Shown: positions 57,439 through 64,000 of the stretch, one piece after another
Layout: each line of letters begins with the position of its first letter
Numbering within the stretch: the first letter of the stretch is position 1
Source of the DNA: Yamadazyma tenuis
Lineage: Eukaryota; Ascomycota; Pichiomycetes; Serinales; Debaryomycetaceae
Assembly (NCBI RefSeq): GCF_029203305.1
Contig: NC_089461.1
Span: 1,860,001 to 1,924,000 of the forward strand
Length of the DNA stretch: 64,000 nucleotides
Direction of reading: 5' to 3'
Translations under genes and position numbers: made by a program
Notes under the pieces: model-generated
The model's database searches: none
Told to the model about the DNA's origin: nothing
Seen by the model: only the letters and a program-made list of their open reading frames with translations

Positions 57439-57825
57439 GTGGTTAATTAACGATTAATGTACAATTATATAACAGCAAGAAGTAGAAGTGGGCCACGGCA
57501 AAGAGAGGATTGCTAGTGGACCAGAGCAGAGGTAGTTGAGGTGGTAATTATCTTGAATCCACAAGGTGGCTGCGAAACACCAACTGCACCTTCTTCACCA
57601 CAAAACCAGCTCCACAAAAACGGACACCGCTACTGACCTTCCTTTAGCTCCACTAGGGGTTTACCGACTGTGGCTCACAGCCTGTGCAATCTGGTCGACC
57701 TTATCCATCATCTGGGTTCCCTGCAGGAAAACGCCGCTCAGTGTCGGACTTTCACCCAACCTCATCCACCAACCCTCGATAGTATATAATAGGCATATTC
57801 GACCCCCATTTTACCGGTCCCAAAG
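57439..57825. other. Intergenic region upstream of the aminotransferase
   Basis: 387 bp. A TATATAAT box at 57783-57790 lies only 36 bp before the ATG, implying a short or absent 5' leader. Nothing else is recognised. Confidence 0.55.
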
Positions 57826-59028
57826 ATGAGTCAGTTTTCCCACCTTGAGCTCCAGCCCGCTGACGAATTCAACGATCTCCGGATAAAATTGGCAAACGAC
57901 TCGGACCCCAATAAAATTGATGTCAGTATCGGTGTCTATAGAGGAGAGGATGGAAACTCCTTCACGCTCCCTGTCGTCCGCAGAGCCAAGGCCTTGTACC
58001 ACGAGGAAAACTATGGGCACGATTATACGTTTTGCTTGGGATTGCCTGATTTTGTGCAAAATGCTGCCAAGGTCATCATAGGTGAAACACTCGTGTCCAA
58101 AAAGTTGGTGGCCTCGTGCCAAACCATCGGTGGAACTGGAGCATGTCACCTCGGAGCCTTGTTTCTCAGTCAGAGTTCAGGCTACAAGAACTTTTATCTC
58201 GGGGTTCCCGCGTGGCCCAACTACCTTCCTTTAATTAAACAGGCTGGAGGTACTGTCACCACGTACTCGTACTACGACACGGAGAAGAAGCAAGTGGACT
58301 TCAACGCGATGTTGCGCCTGCTCAACGCTGCTCCCGCCAAGTCCGTGTTCATTTTGCAATTGTGTTGTCATAACCCTACTGCTGCGGATTTGACGATCGA
58401 GCAATGGCTGCAAGTGGCTGAGATCATGAAGAAAAGAGATTTGATTCCGTTTATTGACGCGGCATATCAGGGATTTGCCACGGGGTCGATGGAGACTGAC
58501 GGTTTGCCTATCCAGAAGTTCATTGAGGTGGGCTGCGAGGTGGTTGTGTGTCAGTCGTTTTCCAAGAACCTTGGATTGTATGGAGAAAGATTGGGGTGCT
58601 TGCACGTGGTGGTCAACGATGTGGCCCACACTCCGCTTGTGCTAGATCAGTTGAGATACATGTATCGTGCCGAGTGCTCGAGTTCTCCCGCGTATGGTGC
58701 TAGACTAATGGCTCTTATCACCAAGAATGATGAGCTTTTGACCCAGTGGAAAAAGGACTTGCAGGACATGAGTTCACGTTTAAGAACCACCAGGGCCACT
58801 GTGTACGAGTTGCTCACCGAGAAGTATAAAACCCCAGGAACTTGGGAACATGTCAAGACTCAACGAGGTCTTTTCTGGTACTCTGGCTTGACCGAGCAAC
58901 AAAGTAAGAAACTTCTCGATGAGCATCATGTGTTTCTTCCTAAGAGTGGAAGAGTCAATGTGGCAGGTTTGAGCGATCGTAACGTTGATTCCTTCTGTGC
59001 TGCATTTGATGCAGTGGTTAGAAGCTGA
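57826..59028 (+). CDS. Divergent aspartate-aminotransferase-like PLP enzyme
   Basis: 400-residue fold type I aminotransferase of the aspartate family (reference reaction: aspartate + 2-oxoglutarate to oxaloacetate + glutamate). PLP residues are kept: K247 (SFSKNLGLYGER), N183 (HNPT), D211 and Y214 (IDAAYQGFATG); R376 (GRVNVAGL) matches the substrate alpha-carboxylate Arg. Other normally strict motifs differ: HNPTG is HNPTAAD, PLYSNPPxHGAR is MYRAECSSSPAYGAR, and the LPIGG loop is FCLGL. Substrate range may therefore differ. There is no mitochondrial leader and no C-terminal SKL-type signal, so it is probably cytosolic. It may be one of several AAT2-like copies in this clade. Confidence 0.85.
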   Translation: MSQFSHLELQPADEFNDLRIKLANDSDPNKIDVSIGVYRGEDGNSFTLPVVRRAKALYHEENYGHDYTFCLGLPDFVQNAAKVIIGETLVSKKLVASCQTIGGTGACHLGALFLSQSSGYKNFYLGVPAWPNYLPLIKQAGGTVTTYSYYDTEKKQVDFNAMLRLLNAAPAKSVFILQLCCHNPTAADLTIEQWLQVAEIMKKRDLIPFIDAAYQGFATGSMETDGLPIQKFIEVGCEVVVCQSFSKNLGLYGERLGCLHVVVNDVAHTPLVLDQLRYMYRAECSSSPAYGARLMALITKNDELLTQWKKDLQDMSSRLRTTRATVYELLTEKYKTPGTWEHVKTQRGLFWYSGLTEQQSKKLLDEHHVFLPKSGRVNVAGLSDRNVDSFCAAFDAVVRS

Positions 59029-59800
59029 TAGTTAGGGTTTAGTAGCATTATCTTCATACGGGTTAGTGGGAATTTACTAACATTATGAAAAGACATGTTA
59101 GAGTAGAGCTTTAACAGATAGAAGACAATGAACGTATAACTATCTCTGACAGACATCCTGCAGTCAAGCCACTGGCAGCAATGGTACTAGACAGTTGAAT
59201 CGGATATCGATAGTGCGGCTGCAAAATCGCAACCTTTGATGAAGATTAATTAATTGCAACATGGATTTTAAATTTGTACTTACCGGCTTGCTAACACTGT
59301 TGTATAAACCTCCGTGTATTATTTATCGAGAAAGGACTTATTTGATATTTTAGAGGCAAAATTAACGGTTCACTTTCTTTTTTCTTCTTTCATTCAACTT
59401 AGAAACTATAACCCAAAATTTGCGAGTATTAAGATTTAAATCAAAGTTAAGGAAGAACAAAAAATCAGCGAATAGTCAAAGTGGAACAAATCAATGCCAT
59501 TGGTTCCTCGGTATTAGCGCCACTAGGACAAAGTAGGTGCCATAACATCTCTCCCCTATAGTCTATTTTGACCTCTCACACATTCGAACTTGAGCAGGCT
59601 CCAAATGATCGACAAGGTAAGTCACATGACTAGACCTTTACGAGGCACCGGCAGCAGTAGATGTTGGTCGCGCCTCTCTTTCGTGCCATGCCCTCAAAAT
59701 TTAGCCTAACACATTGTCTAACGGCTAGGATAGATGCCTATTTGTTGTCGTTGTCGTTTGCACCAGAAAAAGAAATCCCAACGGTGAATAGGAGAGGTGG

Positions 59801-59836
59801 GTGTCAGGTGAGAGTTAGGTGTCAGGTGAGAGTAAG
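59801..59836. repeat. 18-bp direct tandem duplication
   Basis: GTGTCAGGTGAGAGTTAG is followed at once by GTGTCAGGTGAGAGTAAG (one mismatch). Confidence 0.85.
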
Positions 59837-60675
59837 GCAGATACTACTGTACATAGTCAATTGGGTTTGGTGGGACAATTGCGTGATCTAGTCGGTGTTA
59901 ATTCTGGTGGAAGCGCAAAATCATCCAAAAGGACCTGTGGTTTTACTTAAGTTGCCTTCACTTTAGCTGCCCTAAGGGTAAAAATTGTGTGGTTACAAGG
60001 TCCCGTTTCAGGTGATTCTGTACTAAGACTTAAAATTCTGCTTGAATGCAAGAGTTTTGAGATAAGGCTTTTTTGCCCATGTGGTGAGCCGATGCCCCTG
60101 GACCGAGGGGACCGAAAAAAGGATTAAAACCGTTTAGCAAGGCAAATAGCACAAATGACGCACCTATACGCCCTCAGGCTGAGTTCTGCGTGGAGTCCAT
60201 ATATATGCGGAATTTTACCGCACATGCCTTTACCCCATTAGGCATGCATATATCTTTATTGCATTCAGCGGTCCACAGTAGTCCTTATTTGACGCCACCC
60301 CTGCAGGAACTCCCATCCTGCACGGTTCCTGAAAGCACTACCCACCAACGGCGTGCATGATTGGCTTATTACTAGATGTAAATGGAAAATCGAGGGTGCC
60401 GGAATCTCACCTGTATTCCGGGTGACTTTAGACGAACGGCACTCCTAATGCGTTATTGTTCATCAGGGCAGCTCGATGCTCGCAAGTAAAACCGCTCTTT
60501 GTACGCCTGCAACCACACGTCGTACAAGCCACGCCTGTCTAAAGCGTGAAAATTAGTAATGCAACCTACTGACAACAAACGAAGCAATTTTTTTTGAAAC
60601 GGGTTAAAACTAGCTTTGAAATTAACCCTGGCTTCTGAAATGACTAAAACTAGGCCTGAAACTTGTGCACACTTT

Positions 60676-60724
60676 CGAAACAAACCAACTCTTAAACTGA
60701 TAAACCAAACGAAACAAACCAACT
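60676..60724. repeat. 15-bp direct repeat on the 3' side of the RFG1-like gene
   Basis: CGAAACAAACCAACT at 60676-60690 and 60710-60724, 34 bp apart start to start, with partial similarity beyond (CTTAAAC versus TTTCAAAC). Confidence 0.8.
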
Positions 60725-60821
60725 TTTCAAACCTTTCGAAATACCTCTAAACGACTCTTGTACTAAACTACATAACTCATTATATTATACAAAAAAAACT
60801 GAAAAGGCCTAAAAATAATCG

Positions 60822-61880
60822 TTAACTCTGATAATCGAATCCATATCCGGACGCATTGGTACCAACGGGCGTAGGTAAAGAATTGAACCTGGACTGTTCA
60901 TAGCCAATGGCAAACTGAGGCTGTTGCTGCGGTTGTCCCTGTTGGACTTGCACTTGAGGCATCTGCAGTGGTTGTTGATGATGGTAATGGTGGTCATAAG
61001 GCATGGGCATCAGCGAAAGTGGACTCAATTTCTCCTGAGTACCGGGCACAAACTCATTATTGTACTGAAACTGAAAGTTCGATTGAATGGGATTCTGGGG
61101 GAGATACACCATATTATTATAAGGTTGTTGCAAATTAACGTTGGAAGATTGGGGCGTCTGTTGATACTGTTGATTAAACTGCGGAGGCAAGTTTTGACCC
61201 GAAGGTACCAACTGTTGCATAGCTTGTTGCTGTTGTAACATGTATGAAGTGTACTGGTCTTGTTGCAACTGGAGCATTTGATGGTTGTGTAACTGAAGTT
61301 GTTGCTGACGCAAATTTTTCTGCTTACAGAAGTCACATATCTTACCTTTGCCGTTTCTCCTGGGAGTATACCTATATCCAGGGAATTTTTTTGCATGGTT
61401 GGTCTTTTCTTCTTCTGCCAATTTGTTCCAATGGTCTCTTTCTTCATTGGGGAGGGCTCTCCATCTTCTACCCAATTCCCTTGACACTTCTGGGTTGGTT
61501 CTGATGACACTACCTTCGTCTAATACACTCTGATGATATTTTTGCCTGAATAAAATAAACGCATTCCGGGGTCTGGGGATACGGTTGGCGTTGGATTTAC
61601 AGGAGCACTTGCCTTCCCCATAATATTGACCGCTGCCCAGAGACAGCCCGGAGAACAGCGACGCCGGCGTGGTGTGGGCGGTGGAAGTCTGAGAGCCCGC
61701 AGTGGAAAATAGTTCCAGGTCTCCACTGACAGATTGCCCCGAGATGGACCCATTGGGTTGGAGCTGGGAGGTGGCCGCGGGCCCGGCCGCGGTGGGTTGT
61801 GGTTGTTGAGTATTCATGATGGAAGATAATGAAGGTAAGCTGTGTCTTTCTTCTGGATTGTAATAAATGGCAGTTGACAT
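60822..61880 (-). CDS. RFG1: HMG-box transcription factor, Rfg1/Rox1 type
   Basis: 352 residues from the ATG at 61878-61880 (the frame opens at 61934 only through TTG). A MATA-type HMG box lies at about residues 100-172 (RIPRPRNAFILFRQKYHQS; NPEVSRELGRRWRALPNEERDHW; KKFPGYRYTPRR). It is framed by Cys pairs (KCSCKSN before, ICDFCKQK after). The C-terminal half is strongly Gln-rich with Pro/Asn. This matches fungal repressors of the Rox1/Rfg1 group, which act with Tup1; in C. albicans Rfg1 represses filamentation. Upstream DNA is at least 2.1 kb with no other gene, as often seen for such regulators. Rfg1 identity is inferred from the HMG box and glutamine tail. Confidence 0.8.
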   Translation of the reverse strand: MSTAIYYNPEERHSLPSLSSIMNTQQPQPTAAGPAATSQLQPNGSISGQSVSGDLELFSTAGSQTSTAHTTPASLFSGLSLGSGQYYGEGKCSCKSNANRIPRPRNAFILFRQKYHQSVLDEGSVIRTNPEVSRELGRRWRALPNEERDHWNKLAEEEKTNHAKKFPGYRYTPRRNGKGKICDFCKQKNLRQQQLQLHNHQMLQLQQDQYTSYMLQQQQAMQQLVPSGQNLPPQFNQQYQQTPQSSNVNLQQPYNNMVYLPQNPIQSNFQFQYNNEFVPGTQEKLSPLSLMPMPYDHHYHHQQPLQMPQVQVQQGQPQQQPQFAIGYEQSRFNSLPTPVGTNASGYGFDYQS

Positions 61881-64000
61881 AGGAGGGTTGAGAGAAGTGA
61901 AATTGACCTTAAGAATTGAACAATCCTGTTGCAATAAGTAAAATTGAAAAGTGTGGGCGGGCTGACACGGGGGCTGTGAAGATGTCCAAACTCAATGCGA
62001 CTTAAGTTAACACAGATGATTAAAAATTCAGTTGATTGAATAATGAGGAGATTTGGAGTTCTTAAATAAGTTTTTGATCAATTTTATAGGTTTTGTGGAT
62101 ACACCAAAAAAAAATCAAAAAATAATTTTTCCCCTTTGGCGTTCCTGCAATATCCTAGCTAAAAAAAAAATTCACCACCAATTTGATGTTTTATTTATTT
62201 TTCTAAAATCAAATAAGATTGCGCAATAAATCAAAAGAAAAACATAACAAGGCCGGGCACACGACCTCGTTCCCTCCACCCGCTAGCATGAATTGGTGTT
62301 AGAGTTGATCAAAAATGTCCAATCCCCCCCACGGCCAGCCCATGGGCTACAATGGGAAATCATCTCATCATCCCCTTGAAGAACAAAATAGAGTTAAGTC
62401 CGGTGGTCCACTATCCCGAGACACCATTATTGACCATTTGTTTGTGGACCCCCAAAAATTACAAAAGGATCGCTGGTGCATAATAATCAAAACTAGGACT
62501 GTTTACCATCACTTGTAGTAATTTCCTACAGTCGTGCCTCCATTATGTAAGAGCGAAACAAATGAGACCTCTCGTTGAGAAAACAATATGTAAGGTACGG
62601 ACATAAAGTGCGTGAATTTAGGCAAGTGTATCCACCATACATCAACCTCCTGTAGGTGCATAAAAAATAATTGTTTACCTCTTGTTGCTGACGATACTAA
62701 AAACATGTCAATGAAGTCAAATTTAGTGTTATATTGCAGACTATTAGATTCAATCTACGATTCGATTTAATTAGCCCATCGTTGATGAATGTCGATAAAT
62801 TAGCCGACTTCACCCTACCGCCATTATGGTTTCGATTCAAGAGATCTTTGTCCACTGCCTCGTGCATCCGATCCATGAGCCCGACCCCGGTTTGTCATAA
62901 TGCTGCAGCGTTCGGGGGGTACCTTAGTAATTTCACTATCATTTTTTATTTCTGGGTATTTATTTCTTTTGAGACTTTTTTTGCTCTAATTTCTTTCTTG
63001 AACCGTCACCTTAACGCTGCATTCCACCGTCACTTATACATACTCGGTTCATATTTAAGAAATGATACATTGCCTAAGACAAGACTGTTGACAGCCCAAC
63101 CATAATTCCAAATCGCTCCATTTATTAGCACCTACTAGCAATTGGAACATTCAACTACATGAACTATAATTGCAGCTCTAACCTAAAATTTGGGTCGGTA
63201 ATCGTTCAAATAAAGGGGTAGTCTGTATAGTTATTCACTAACTTTGCGGTTACCAATTTCGAATTCGTTTGCACATATGAACAATACGTAGCATCATCAA
63301 GGCAACTTATTTAACTTTATTTCCTATTATAACAATTGGGTATCTTCCCGGTTATTATTTCCCGCCCCTACATTGCGTGCCCTGCCCAGGGCGGCTACGT
63401 CCACCCACCGCTAATTCAGATTTTTTTTTTACCCCGGCCCCCAGTCGTAGCTGGTCGTCTCGCATACCGATAAGCCGTGCAGGCAGATGTATGTACTCAG
63501 GGGTTCGGGATGTTTTTCACATGCACAAGGCACATCGACCAACCAATTGCTTGATAGACACAAAATACTGTCCATATGCAAGGGTAGATGGGCCTGTCGA
63601 GGAAGGTTGGTTGTCCGCGTTGTACAACTGGCCGCTGATCACTTCATTCATAATGCGCCAGGGCATTAGCGGAGTGTAATTCAGTCTGTGAAAGTTAAAT
63701 GGGAGTTTTCCTAATCTTGACCAATCGTCTCCTGAAATATTATTTATTTTTCCCGTTTAAGGAATAGGGTTTAGACAAGATTTGAATGAGGCTTGCGTAA
63801 CGATACGGTCACCCGTCATTTTTAACCGATTTATTCTGCTTTTAGATAATACTTTAACAATAGGGTTAGGAGATGATCTCATGAAGTTGATGCACTGCGT
63901 TGAGCCTATGTAACGCAGCATCCTCGCCATTGTTTGGGATTCGGGTGATTGTTGCAGTGCCAGATCAACAATAGCCTGAAATTGTAGGTTTTCGGTTGCT
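61881..64000. other. Long region upstream of the RFG1-like gene, no gene supported
   Basis: 2.1 kb to the window edge. Poly-A/T tracts are dense at 62100-62240. Short ORFs (67, 123 and 100 codons on +) show no family, no good start context and low-complexity or unlikely composition. It probably holds a long promoter/leader for the HMG gene; a gene beginning beyond 64000 cannot be excluded. Confidence 0.5.

Larger units (their letters stand above)
59029..60821. other. Intergenic region between the aminotransferase and RFG1-like gene
   Basis: 1.8 kb between convergent genes, unusually long for that orientation. It holds an 18-bp tandem duplication (59801-59836) and, at the RFG1 3' side, repeated CGAAACAAACCAACT at 60676-60690 and 60710-60724. 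Only short, unlikely ORFs are present; no tRNA, LTR or intron signal was recognised. Confidence 0.55.

Noticed and set aside
59801..59836. Telomere-like repeat
   Set aside because: Only two copies, and it lies between ordinary genes; a simple tandem duplication explains it.
62315..62518. 67-codon ORF upstream of the HMG gene
   Set aside because: No family, no downstream or upstream gene signals; could at most be an untranslated or chance ORF.
62734..63105. 123-codon ORF near the right edge
   Set aside because: Begins with TTG, odd composition and no family resemblance.
63377..63679. 100-codon ORF near the right edge
   Set aside because: Cys/Trp/Pro composition unlike real proteins of this genome; no conserved motif.

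Overview
This window is nuclear DNA of a budding yeast. All recognisable genes are Saccharomycotina orthologues (EPL1, BNI1, TIM23, PWP2, LSM4, MPP6, YIH1, ACC1 and others). Introns are few, short and yeast-like (GTATGT ... TACTAAC ... AG). CTG codons fall where other yeasts have Ser or Ala (PWP2 codons 134 and 295, glycogen synthase codon 227), which points to the CTG-Ser clade (Debaryomycetaceae-like). In-frame CTG is rare in the best conserved genes. I cannot name the species.

Layout. 1-15.7 kb: 5' part of a WD-repeat-like gene (-), EPL1 (+), mitochondrial C1-THF synthase MIS1 (-), formin BNI1 (-), and a divergent Pif1-family helicase that looks like RRM3 (+). 15.7-26.8 kb: listerin LTN1 (+), PP2A activator RRD1 (-), a SWIRM protein (-), a 1.7-kb gene-poor stretch, tRNA dihydrouridine synthase SMM1 (+) and TIM23 (-). 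27-31.5 kb: a small orphan gene (+), an Stl1-type transporter (-) and a 2.1-kb upstream region with short tandem repeats. 31.3-45 kb: ACC1, a secreted subtilase and an Fks-family glucan synthase, all on + with gaps below 100 bp. 45-54 kb: a compact block of RPAP3/TAH1 (-), YIH1 (+, intron), MPP6 (-, intron), PWP2 (+), glycogen synthase (+) and LSM4 (+, two introns). 54-64 kb: an orphan with a Cys cluster (+), an NT-C2 protein (-), another orphan (+), a divergent aspartate aminotransferase (+), a 1.8-kb gap, an RFG1/ROX1-type HMG repressor (-) and 2.1 kb of apparently gene-free DNA to the edge.

There is no operon logic, mobile element, rRNA, tRNA or CRISPR array that I can support. The points most worth following are: a 105-codon, acid-free, Arg-rich in-frame extension of ACC1 that could make a mitochondrial isoform; seven TGACTC (Gcn4/Bas1-type) motifs in 123 bp upstream of MIS1; an LSM4 gene whose first coding exon is only the ATG; an unannotated 5' exon of the glucan synthase; a PIP box at the N terminus of the helicase; the adjacency of an Rrt12-like protease and an Fks3-like synthase; and an aminotransferase that keeps its PLP residues but has changed substrate-loop motifs.
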